Positions 1 through 7,686 of a stretch of 9,032 nt of DNA are shown one piece after another. The position numbers were made by a program, and so were the translations under genes. The notes under the pieces were generated by a model. That model was given only the letters and a program-made list of their open reading frames with translations. It had not been told where the DNA came from and did not search any database. Origin of the DNA: Verrucomicrobiota bacterium (lineage in GTDB: Bacteria; Verrucomicrobiota; Verrucomicrobiia; Verrucomicrobiales; DEV007). Location: positions 1 through 9,032 of the forward strand of contig JAQCER010000076.1 of the NCBI GenBank assembly GCA_027618625.1. Reading direction: 5' to 3'. Positions within the stretch are counted from its first letter, which is position 1, and each line of letters opens with the position of its first letter.

Positions 1-1
1 G

Positions 2-3000
2 ATCGCCTACTACTTCCGTCACAGTTTTAACTACGATGGGGACCCGGCAGCGACCACCCTGGCACTCCAGACGTTTTATGATGACGGCCTTGTCGTTTAT
101 CTGAATGGTGTCGAAGTTTTCCGCGAGCAAATGCCCGATGGAACACCGATCAGCACGACATTGGCGTCCGCGGCCGTCCGCGATCCTGCGCTCTCGGATC
201 CGATTCTGATTCCGGCTGCGGCGCTGGTCAATGGAGCAAACGTCCTCGCGGTTGAAGTGCACCAGTCGAGCGCTGGCAGCTCTGACATGGCATTCGGAGC
301 GACACTTTCCGGCACAGAGGCGGCAGTGCCCCGCGTTGCCGCACCGCCGCGTCTGGCGTTCAACGAGATTTCCGCCTTTGGCGCAGAGTCTTTTCAAATC
401 GAACTCGTCAATTTAACTGCCGAGCCGTTGGAGATCGGTGGCTTTCAAATTCGAGCGACTACTACCGGTGCAGTGCCGTTTGCTCTTCCTCCGGCGACCT
501 TGGCAGCGGGAGGTTTCGTTGTATTTGATTCGATCCAGCTCGGCTTCAAGCCAGCTGATAACGATCGCTTGTTCCTGTTTGATCCGTCAGGCCAAAAGTT
601 ACAGGATGCGCGTGGTGTCACCGCGCGACTTCGCGGACGTTCACCAGCGCATGGTGGTGAGTGGCTGTATCCGACGACGCCGACGTTCGGGAGCCCTAAC
701 ATGTTTACAATAGAGGACGACATCGTCATTAACGAAATCATGTACAACCCGTGGCCGATTCTGGCGATTCCTCCGGTCGAAGCGCAGACCGCGCTGCAGA
801 TGGTCATCGATTACAGCGGCAACTGGCGTTACGACAACACCTTTGCTGATCGGGGAGCGGGCTGGGCGGCTCAGGCACATGCTGACTGGACCGTTGCGCC
901 GGGCCCACTGGGAGTCGACTCCAGTGTAATTCCTGTACCGATCGTCACCGAACTCCCCATTCCGAGTTCTTTCGATCCACGGGTGATCACCTTTTATTTT
1001 GAGAGCGATTTCACGGTGACTGCCGATCAGTTGGAGGATATCGCCGGCATCAAGCTGACTCATACCATCGATGATGGTGCCGTCTTCTATTTGAACGGCA
1101 CAGAGGTGCTGCGCTACAAAATGCCGGACGGCGAAATCGGACCCGATACACTTGCAACATCAGGTAGCGAATCCGACATCGTTGAGTCAGGAATCCTGCC
1201 AGCGGATGCCTTGGTGGTTGGATTGAACCGCGTCTCTGTAGAAGTACATCAAAACACAGCCGGCAGCAGTGACTACGTCTTTGGATGCAAAGTGGAGCTG
1301 GACACCATCGTTTCCCCAGCCTCTCCAGGGCGCCCCTTTTCTGAATCGGATGAGCAGTGGATCGAACTCTACAATCGGGGGACGCAGGCGATCGATCTTA
1401 GTGGCTGGAGCCTGACGGACGGAATCAGCTTCGACTTTCCAGCAGGCACGTCTATGGCGGCAGGCAGTTACCTCGTCATCGCTCATGATCTTGCGGCGAC
1501 CAAGGCAAAGTATCCGGCGGCAACGATCATCGGCGAATTCAGTGGTCAGCTTTCGGGAAGTGGCGACCGTCTCATCTTGTCCGATGCCAATGGAAATCCT
1601 GCGGACGTGGTCGAGTATTTTGATGGAGGGAACTGGCCAGTTCTTGCCGATGGCGGGGGATCGAGCCTGGAGCTGGTCGACCCGAATGCTGACAACTCAA
1701 AGGCTGGGGCATGGGCTGCAAGCGATGAGACTGGGAAGGGCGTGTGGCAGACTTTTACACACGAAGACGTTGCTCGGAACCCTAATGCTGCCCCGACCCA
1801 GTACCATGAGTTTATCTTTGGCCTGCTCGATGAAGGTAGCTTTCTCATCGATGATATTTCGGCTATCGAAGACCCGGGTGGCGCGAATATAGAAGTGATC
1901 CAGAATGGGAATTTTTCTGGAGGAAATGCCGACAAGTGGCGGTTGCTCGGGACGCATCGCCGTGGCCAGGTCGTTCAAGATCCGAGCCAACCGGGGAACA
2001 ACGTGTTGCGCATGGATGCCAGTGGCTCGACCGAGCACATGCACAATCACGCAGAGACCACTTTTGCCAATGGTAAACGGATATCGGCTTCCGCGACCTA
2101 CCGCTATTCGTTCCGTGCCCGCTGGCTGGGTGGATCGAACAAGCTGCACACGCGGTTGTACTTCAACCGTATCGCCCGCTCGAATCTGCTCTTTGTGCCA
2201 GAGAATCTCGGCACGCCGGGCGCTGCAAACTCGACACTGGTACCAAACAACGGGCCGACGTATTCCGGATTGATCCATTCACCTGCCGTTCCGCCACCAA
2301 ATAGTCCGTTCACGGTATCCGTGGATGCTGCTGATCCTGACGGTGTCACCAAACTTGAGCTGCATTATTCCGTCGGCGGAGCAGACTTTCGGACGGTGCC
2401 GATGACCTCGACTGGTGGTTCCAAGTTTATGGGAACCATTCCAGGGCGGCGTGCGGATTCCATTGTGCAGTTTTATGTTGAAGGCACCGATGCTAAAGGA
2501 GCGGCATCGATGGAGCCATGGCAGGGGCCTGATTCCCGTGCGCTGATTCGAGTGGACGACGGGGATGCCGCTGATCTCGACTTAATCAACAACTTCCGCA
2601 TCACGATGACGGAGGCTGATGCGACTTTCCTTCACGAAGTGACCAATGTGATGAGTAATGATCGCCTCGGTGCCACGGTCATCTACAACGAGAGCGAAAT
2701 TTACTACAACTGCGGCGTCCGCCTGAAGGGCAGTCAGCGTGGACGGAATACGCAGGTTCGAGTAGGATTCAACGTTGCATTCCCTCCGCAGAAGCCGTTT
2801 CTCGGCGCGCATCGCACCGTTGGCGTTGATCGCTCAGGCGCGGGAGACCAGTTCAGTCAAAAGGAAATCATGGCGAAGCATGGCATCTACCACGCAGGCG
2901 GTGTCGTCGGATCCATGGATGATATCATCCGGGTGATTTCGCCCTCCACGCGCCACCTTGGATCCGCGATGCTGGTGAGATCTCGCTACGATGACGAGCT

Positions 3001-4840
3001 TTTGGACAACCAGTTTCAAAATGGTGGGAAGGGGCCGCTGTTTGAATACGAGCTGATCTACTACCCGACATCGACGACTGGTGGCCCGGAAGGGCTGAAG
3101 CGACCAAACCCGGACAATGTCGTGGGTGTGCCGGTAAAAGATCTCGGTGGCGATGATAAGGAACTGTATCGCTGGCACTGGCTGAAGAAGAACAACCGCG
3201 ATGCGGACGATTATGCTGGATTGATCAAGGCGATTCGGGCGATTGGCCAGTTTGGTTCCAATCCCAGTGAAGAGAAGATCTCTGAGCTCGATCAGCTGCT
3301 CGACATGGACGTGTGGCTGCGATCCTTTGCCATTCAGGTGCTGTTCGGCATCGGTGACAGCTACGCAAATGGGTCACAACACAACGGTATGATCTACATC
3401 CGGCCCGAGGACGGCAAGGCGCTCTACCTGCCATGGGACATGGATTTCACGTTCTCTCAGGGCGATACATCGCTGACGAACAACGGCGATTTGCGTAAGT
3501 TCGTGCGTGTGCCGAAATGGGAACGGGCTTACCTTGGTCACCTTCAGGATATTATCAGCACCACTTTCAATCGTGCCTACATGGAGCCTTGGGAGGATCA
3601 CTATTCCACGTTCCTGCCGCGGGAGACTCTCAACTTTGCCGGGACCATCGATTCCCGTGCCCGGGCATTCACCACCGCGATTGCACGCGCGATCCCTCAA
3701 GTGGATTTTGCAATTTCGACCGCAGGAGGATCAACCATCAATGGGACTTCGACCACGCTTGAGGGCAAGGGTTGGGTCAACATCCGCAATCTGCGGCTGG
3801 CTGGAAATCCGGCATCTCTGAAGGTGAATTGGATCAACGAAGATACCTGGCAGGTCAACGTGCCAGTGGTTCCAGGAGCCAACACGTTTACTGTGGAAGC
3901 ATACGACTTTCAGGGCGTAAAAATCGGAGAAAAGACTGTGTCAGTCACCGGGACGAGCACCATAGCACCTGCGACCAAAGGCACGCTGGTCATCTCTGAG
4001 TTGATGTACAGTCCCGCGGACGGAAATGACTTCGAGTTTGTCGAAGTGCAGAACATTAGCCCCACTCAGTCGATCGAGCTCTCAGGTGTTCGTTTCGACA
4101 ATGGTATCGACTACGAATTTGGCAGCAGTGTTCTCGCCCCGGGAGAATTTGCTGTTGTGGCAGGATCTGCCGCTGCATTTGCGTCGCTCTATCCTGGCGT
4201 GGCCACTGTAGGCGCTTACCAGACGGAAGGCGGCAACCGCTTTGCTGATGGCGGCGAACAGGTCGAGCTTGTCGGCGCTGGAGGGGAAACCATCGCCAGC
4301 TTCCGCTACAACAATAATCCACCGTGGCCTGTTGAAGCGGACGGCCAGGGCAAGTCCCTCGTCCTGATCGCTCCCGAGACAAATCCAGATCCCAGTCTGC
4401 CTGAGAGTTGGCGTGCCAGCACCACCCCTAAAGGCACCCCCGGCGCTGGTGAAGAGGCGGGTGGTCTGGAGCAATGGCAGACGGCTAACAATATTGTGGA
4501 CCTCGCCGCTGACGAAGATGGCGATGGCCTCAGTAACCTGCTGGAGTATGCACTCGGCACTGCGCCCCGCCTTGGTAATGTCGCCCCCACTTCCGCTGGC
4601 ACCGCAGATGGTGAACCGACGTTCGGATACCAGCGCAACCTACTGGCGACAGATGTCGCATTCACCATTGAGGCCTCTACAAACCTGATCGACTGGGCAC
4701 CCGCTGCGACGACACAACTGAGCTCAACTCCCAACGGCGATGGAACCCTCGCGGTGGTGGTGCGGATCGACTCACAGCTGGCCGCACTTTACTATCGAAT
4801 GCGAGTGAGCCGTCGCTGGACTTGGCGTGCTCCGGCTTGA
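2..4840 (+). CDS. Giant secreted-type CotH-kinase/lamin-tail protein, 5' end missing
   Basis: The frame is open from the left edge, so the 1612 visible residues lack the true start and any signal peptide; the ATG at 131 is internal. Modules in order: C-terminal part of a galactose-binding-like domain (2-315, DDGLVVYLNGVEV then VLAVEVHQSS); lamin-tail-like domain (350-700); a second lamin-tail domain whose first strand VINEIMYNP (724-750) is separated from IELYNRG (about 1358) by a second galactose-binding-like domain; a jelly-roll-like segment with HMHNH (1743-2200); an Ig-like segment (2240-2560); a CotH-like kinase domain (2570-3690; GVRLKGS, and PWDMDFTF at 3431, the likely metal-binding motif); a beta-rich spacer; a third lamin-tail domain (3985-4440); and a DEDGDGLSNLLEYALG tail (4511 onward). 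CotH relatives phosphorylate proteins, but activity here is inferred only. The protein is probably extracellular or surface-attached; its target is unknown. Confidence 0.9.
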   Translation: MAYYFRHSFNYDGDPAATTLALQTFYDDGLVVYLNGVEVFREQMPDGTPISTTLASAAVRDPALSDPILIPAAALVNGANVLAVEVHQSSAGSSDMAFGATLSGTEAAVPRVAAPPRLAFNEISAFGAESFQIELVNLTAEPLEIGGFQIRATTTGAVPFALPPATLAAGGFVVFDSIQLGFKPADNDRLFLFDPSGQKLQDARGVTARLRGRSPAHGGEWLYPTTPTFGSPNMFTIEDDIVINEIMYNPWPILAIPPVEAQTALQMVIDYSGNWRYDNTFADRGAGWAAQAHADWTVAPGPLGVDSSVIPVPIVTELPIPSSFDPRVITFYFESDFTVTADQLEDIAGIKLTHTIDDGAVFYLNGTEVLRYKMPDGEIGPDTLATSGSESDIVESGILPADALVVGLNRVSVEVHQNTAGSSDYVFGCKVELDTIVSPASPGRPFSESDEQWIELYNRGTQAIDLSGWSLTDGISFDFPAGTSMAAGSYLVIAHDLAATKAKYPAATIIGEFSGQLSGSGDRLILSDANGNPADVVEYFDGGNWPVLADGGGSSLELVDPNADNSKAGAWAASDETGKGVWQTFTHEDVARNPNAAPTQYHEFIFGLLDEGSFLIDDISAIEDPGGANIEVIQNGNFSGGNADKWRLLGTHRRGQVVQDPSQPGNNVLRMDASGSTEHMHNHAETTFANGKRISASATYRYSFRARWLGGSNKLHTRLYFNRIARSNLLFVPENLGTPGAANSTLVPNNGPTYSGLIHSPAVPPPNSPFTVSVDAADPDGVTKLELHYSVGGADFRTVPMTSTGGSKFMGTIPGRRADSIVQFYVEGTDAKGAASMEPWQGPDSRALIRVDDGDAADLDLINNFRITMTEADATFLHEVTNVMSNDRLGATVIYNESEIYYNCGVRLKGSQRGRNTQVRVGFNVAFPPQKPFLGAHRTVGVDRSGAGDQFSQKEIMAKHGIYHAGGVVGSMDDIIRVISPSTRHLGSAMLVRSRYDDELLDNQFQNGGKGPLFEYELIYYPTSTTGGPEGLKRPNPDNVVGVPVKDLGGDDKELYRWHWLKKNNRDADDYAGLIKAIRAIGQFGSNPSEEKISELDQLLDMDVWLRSFAIQVLFGIGDSYANGSQHNGMIYIRPEDGKALYLPWDMDFTFSQGDTSLTNNGDLRKFVRVPKWERAYLGHLQDIISTTFNRAYMEPWEDHYSTFLPRETLNFAGTIDSRARAFTTAIARAIPQVDFAISTAGGSTINGTSTTLEGKGWVNIRNLRLAGNPASLKVNWINEDTWQVNVPVVPGANTFTVEAYDFQGVKIGEKTVSVTGTSTIAPATKGTLVISELMYSPADGNDFEFVEVQNISPTQSIELSGVRFDNGIDYEFGSSVLAPGEFAVVAGSAAAFASLYPGVATVGAYQTEGGNRFADGGEQVELVGAGGETIASFRYNNNPPWPVEADGQGKSLVLIAPETNPDPSLPESWRASTTPKGTPGAGEEAGGLEQWQTANNIVDLAADEDGDGLSNLLEYALGTAPRLGNVAPTSAGTADGEPTFGYQRNLLATDVAFTIEASTNLIDWAPAATTQLSSTPNGDGTLAVVVRIDSQLAALYYRMRVSRRWTWRAPA

Positions 4841-4850
4841 CGGAGCTTTT
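4829..4850 (+). terminator. Intrinsic-type terminator overlapping the stop codon of the CotH/lamin-tail gene
   Basis: A perfect 6-base-pair stem, GCTCCG (4829-4834) with CGGAGC (4841-4846), encloses a 6-base loop and is followed directly by TTTT (4847-4850). The TGA stop codon at 4838-4840 lies inside the loop. Stem composition and position fit a short rho-independent terminator. The T-run is only four bases long, so efficiency may be moderate. It would separate the giant gene from the envelope operon downstream. Confidence 0.6.
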
Positions 4851-5051
4851 CGACAGAGTGACATCAGTCCTGCGAAAACGCGCTGTCGGGCCAGCTCACT
4901 CCGGCGAGATGTCAAAGTCTGAGCCATGGGCACCATCCGACGGGATATTCGATTCAAAAGGCCCTGAAGATGTCAAAGCCGTCATGTCCAACACTATTTC
5001 CCGAGTTGCGCAAGTGAAGGTGGCACCGTAGCGTAAAGCTCTAGTCATTCA
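4841..5051. other. Intergenic region without a supported gene
   Basis: This 211-base gap separates the CotH/lamin-tail gene from the permease gene. A 69-codon frame on the plus strand (4822-5031) and a 61-codon frame on the minus strand (4772-4957) cross it. Neither has recognisable protein features and both overlap the preceding gene. The decamer GATGTCAAAG occurs twice, about 61 bases apart (near 4908 and 4969), with no other repeat structure. The promoter of the permease operon should lie here, but I see no close match to a -35/-10 pair. Confidence 0.6.
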
Positions 5052-6194
5052 TTGATCATGATCCGGATTATTGACCGCTACGTAGGCAGACAGGTCATCA
5101 TCGGAACTCTTTTTGGCGTTCTGGTGCTTTCCATCGTGCTTGTGCTCGGCAATATCTGGAAGACACTGCTGGATTTGATGGTCGAGCAAGACTTGCCGCT
5201 GTCGATTGCCGGGCAGTTCGTGATGTATTTGTTGCCGTTTTCCTTTCCCTTCACCATTCCCTGGGGATTTCTCACAGCAGTGCTGCTGGCGTTCGGGCGA
5301 CTTTCTGCCGACAACGAGCTGGTCTCGCTGCGGATGGCCGGGATGAGTCTGTTGCGGATCTGTGTGCCTGTGTTTGTTCTGGCGATTGCCCTCTCTGCGG
5401 CCTGTCTGTTTGTGAATGTGAAAATCGCTCCTAAATCGGAATCGGCGATCAAGCAGATCATGGTCGATCGGGTTCTTGCGGATCCCCTGGCGCTGCTCAA
5501 AGCAGGGCAGGTAACCAACGACCTTGACGGCTACGTCATGTACATCGGAGAGCGCGAGGGGAATGAACTAAGCGACTTTCAAATGGTCATGCTGGACGCC
5601 CAAGGGCCTTCACGCTATGTGTCTGCTGAGAATGTAATGGTCGAATGGAATAGGGATGAAAAGGCGATCGATCTCACTTTGTTCAAAGCTTTTGCAGCCA
5701 ATCGGGATCGGGGAAACAAGGTGAAGGAAGAAGGCAAAGAGGCGAAGAAGGATCCGATCAAGGTGCAGATGGGAATTGAGACGGGAATGTCCGAGTTGAT
5801 GATATCGCTCGAAAAGCTTTATGAGAAGTCTAGGGAACAAAATGTGCGTGCCATGAGCAATGACGAGATCAGGGCTGCGCTGCACGATGGAATTGAGGAT
5901 AAGTCGATCGCGTCGGCGCATCTAACCGAGGTGCATCGACGCTTCAGCTTATCGCTGGCCTGTTTCACCTTTGCCCTCATCGGGGTGCCGTTGGGTGTAT
6001 CGGCGCAACGGCGGGAGACGTCGATCGGTTTTGCCCTCAGTTTGGTGATCGCTCTCGTTTACTTCGTTTTCATCATTCTGGCTGACATGTTCAAAGATGA
6101 CCCCGGGGCCTACCCGCATCTGCTCATGTGGTTGCCGAATATGTTGTTCATGGGTCTGGGAGTATGGTTATTCCATCGCGTTTCCCGGCGCTGA
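5052..6194 (+). CDS. LptF/LptG (YjgP/YjgQ) family permease
   Basis: Inner-membrane permease of the family whose LptF-LptG pair works with the LptB ATPase to extract lipopolysaccharide and pass it to the LptC/LptA bridge. Counted from the ATG at 5058 (378 residues), there are three N-terminal hydrophobic helices (about 12-35, 50-80, 100-122), a periplasmic domain (about 125-290) and three C-terminal helices (about 295-315, 321-345, 353-373), the family topology. The segment FGRLSADNELVSLRMAGMS (79-97) matches the conserved cytoplasmic coupling region. HRRFSLSLACFTFALIGVPLG (from 293) matches the conserved fourth helix. A Lys/Glu-rich stretch (220-232) interrupts the periplasmic domain. An in-frame stop at 5034 leaves only TTG 5052 or ATG 5058 as starts; ATG is more plausible, and neither has a clear Shine-Dalgarno sequence. 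The sequence does not decide between LptF and LptG. Confidence 0.9.
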   Translation: MIMIRIIDRYVGRQVIIGTLFGVLVLSIVLVLGNIWKTLLDLMVEQDLPLSIAGQFVMYLLPFSFPFTIPWGFLTAVLLAFGRLSADNELVSLRMAGMSLLRICVPVFVLAIALSAACLFVNVKIAPKSESAIKQIMVDRVLADPLALLKAGQVTNDLDGYVMYIGEREGNELSDFQMVMLDAQGPSRYVSAENVMVEWNRDEKAIDLTLFKAFAANRDRGNKVKEEGKEAKKDPIKVQMGIETGMSELMISLEKLYEKSREQNVRAMSNDEIRAALHDGIEDKSIASAHLTEVHRRFSLSLACFTFALIGVPLGVSAQRRETSIGFALSLVIALVYFVFIILADMFKDDPGAYPHLLMWLPNMLFMGLGVWLFHRVSRR

Positions 6195-6246
6195 TCAGAT
6201 CTTGCACCAACATCTGCCTACTGTCTGCTGAACCCGAATCATCGTT

Positions 6247-7686
6247 TTGAAAAAACTCCGTTCACTCCTGATCTGGCTCGTTCTTGTGCCGCTGCTCGTC
6301 CTGTGTGCAGTGATCTTCGGCATTAATCTTTACCTTGAGAGCCGCCTTAAGCCTGAAGTGCTGGTGGCGCTGATCGAATCGGAGAAAAACTGCCGGGTCG
6401 ACATCAGCGACTGTAACGTTTCCATTTTGCACCAGCCGGCCCACGTGATCATGAAAGGAGTTACCTTTCTGCCGCGTGATTCGTTCGCGGAGAACGCGAC
6501 ACCGCTCAGCGAGCGGCCGCCCATCGAGATCGGCACCACCTACATCCGTTGTCCTGAAGTCGTTCTCAAAGTCAGGCTGTGGGATCTGCTGGCACGCAGG
6601 CTTCAGGTGAACGAGCTCGATTTGCGTGAGTCCGACGTCGGGTTCACGATCCTGCGCGGCGGCGGGAACTCACTGAAGCCGCTCTTTGCCTCGCTCAAAA
6701 AGAAGGCAGATGGTATCGATGGCATCAAGGCGGACAGCGACAAAAATGGCAAGGGAGATAAGCCCAATGGCACTCCCGATGTAGCAGCAAGTGAACCGCT
6801 GGAGAAGAAGCCGTTTCACGTCAGCGAGCTGCCATTGCAGTCCACACTCAAGCTCGCGCATTTGCATGGCGGGGTTTTGAAGATGATGATCGAAAAAAGT
6901 GGCGCCGTCATCGAAGTGAAGATTCACCAGTTGGCGTTCAGCGATATTAACGTGAACCCCTACGATCTCGAGACAGGGAATACCGCAGTGATGAATCTGG
7001 ATTGCACGGTGGCAGTCGATGATCCAGGGCAGAATCTTCGCTTCGCCGAGATGCACGTCGGAATCAGCGGTGGTATCACTCCGTTCGATGCGACGACTGG
7101 TCAGTTGAACCCGGACATGAAGTACGATGTCATTTTTCACCAGGGCAGCTACGTGCAATCAATGCCGTTGATGGAGAAGTTAGGCAACTCGACGGATGAG
7201 CTGCAGAAGATCGGGCTGAAGCTGGAGGAGCTTGGGCAAAAGGAAGTGCTGCGTGAGGATCGGCAAGCGCGAGTGGGGTATCGTGATAAGCGTATTCGGC
7301 TGCTCGAGGAACTGGTGCTGCCATTCGACAACTATCAACTGACGCTGGCGAAACAAAGCTGGCTCGAAACCGGTGACAGCGAGCATGAATTCCGGGGCAA
7401 TATGCTCATCGCAAGGGAACTGACCGCCAAGGCGCTGGACGGCGTAGAAGAGTACGTGCGCAGTAGGGTGGGAGACAATGTTGCCGATGTCGCCCGCAAG
7501 CTGGTGGATCCGATCCTCGAGGAAAATCAGATCTCTCTGGATTTTCGATCGAAGGGTGCGCTGGGTAAGCCAAGCATCAAGATCGACAACCCACTCAGCG
7601 ACATCAAAGACGGATTGAAAGAAAAGGGGAAGCAGCTCCTGAACGATACGTTGGAGAGCATGCTGAAGGGCGGGAAGGAGCAGTGA
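6247..7686 (+). CDS. AsmA-like membrane-anchored periplasmic protein
   Basis: This 479-residue protein has one N-terminal membrane helix (about 7-29) and a long beta-rich, probably periplasmic body. After the anchor comes a segment of AsmA type (VDISDCNVSILH then VIMKGVTFLP, 51-76). A hydrophilic Lys/Asp/Gly-rich linker (151-188) splits the body. The C-terminus reads GALGKPSIKIDNPL and then a Lys/Leu-rich amphipathic helix (437-479), a typical ending for AsmA-like and DUF748-like proteins. Relatives such as TamB, YhdP and YdbH are linked to phospholipid transfer between membranes; the role here is inferred from that. The start is TTG at 6247: an in-frame TGA at 6229 rules out anything further upstream, and the next in-frame ATG, at residue 69, would delete the anchor. 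It follows the permease by 52 bases and abuts the MsrB-like gene, which suggests co-transcription. Confidence 0.75.
   Translation: MKKLRSLLIWLVLVPLLVLCAVIFGINLYLESRLKPEVLVALIESEKNCRVDISDCNVSILHQPAHVIMKGVTFLPRDSFAENATPLSERPPIEIGTTYIRCPEVVLKVRLWDLLARRLQVNELDLRESDVGFTILRGGGNSLKPLFASLKKKADGIDGIKADSDKNGKGDKPNGTPDVAASEPLEKKPFHVSELPLQSTLKLAHLHGGVLKMMIEKSGAVIEVKIHQLAFSDINVNPYDLETGNTAVMNLDCTVAVDDPGQNLRFAEMHVGISGGITPFDATTGQLNPDMKYDVIFHQGSYVQSMPLMEKLGNSTDELQKIGLKLEELGQKEVLREDRQARVGYRDKRIRLLEELVLPFDNYQLTLAKQSWLETGDSEHEFRGNMLIARELTAKALDGVEEYVRSRVGDNVADVARKLVDPILEENQISLDFRSKGALGKPSIKIDNPLSDIKDGLKEKGKQLLNDTLESMLKGGKEQ
7673..7680 (+). promoter_or_regulatory. Strong Shine-Dalgarno sequence for the MsrB-like gene
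   Basis: GGAAGGAG lies inside the last codons of the AsmA-like gene, 6 bases before GTG 7687 and 9 bases before ATG 7690. It is the only clear ribosome-binding site in the window. It supports a start at the gene junction rather than at the later in-frame ATG at 7711, and suggests translational coupling. Confidence 0.7.

Noticed and set aside
445..4734. Numerous minus-strand open frames of 60-190 codons across the giant gene
   Set aside because: They lie opposite a clearly coding frame with recognised domains, and their translations are rich in Arg, Ser and Pro with no domain features, as expected for antisense shadows in GC-rich DNA.
4908..4978. Two copies of GATGTCAAAG as operator or repeat elements
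   Set aside because: Only two short direct copies, without symmetry or further copies; chance similarity is likely.
4822..5031. 69-codon plus-strand reading frame between the giant gene and the permease gene
   Set aside because: It overlaps the preceding gene, has no ribosome-binding site, no hydrophobic or domain-like segments and no similarity I recognise.
5006..5034. TTGCGC and TAGCGT, 17 bases apart, as a promoter for the permease operon
   Set aside because: The -10 element matches the consensus at only three of six positions, and pairs of this quality occur by chance.
6190..6203. Palindromes CTGATCAG and AGATCT after the permease gene as a terminator or operator
   Set aside because: They are short, have no loop or T-run, and such six- to eight-base palindromes are expected by chance.
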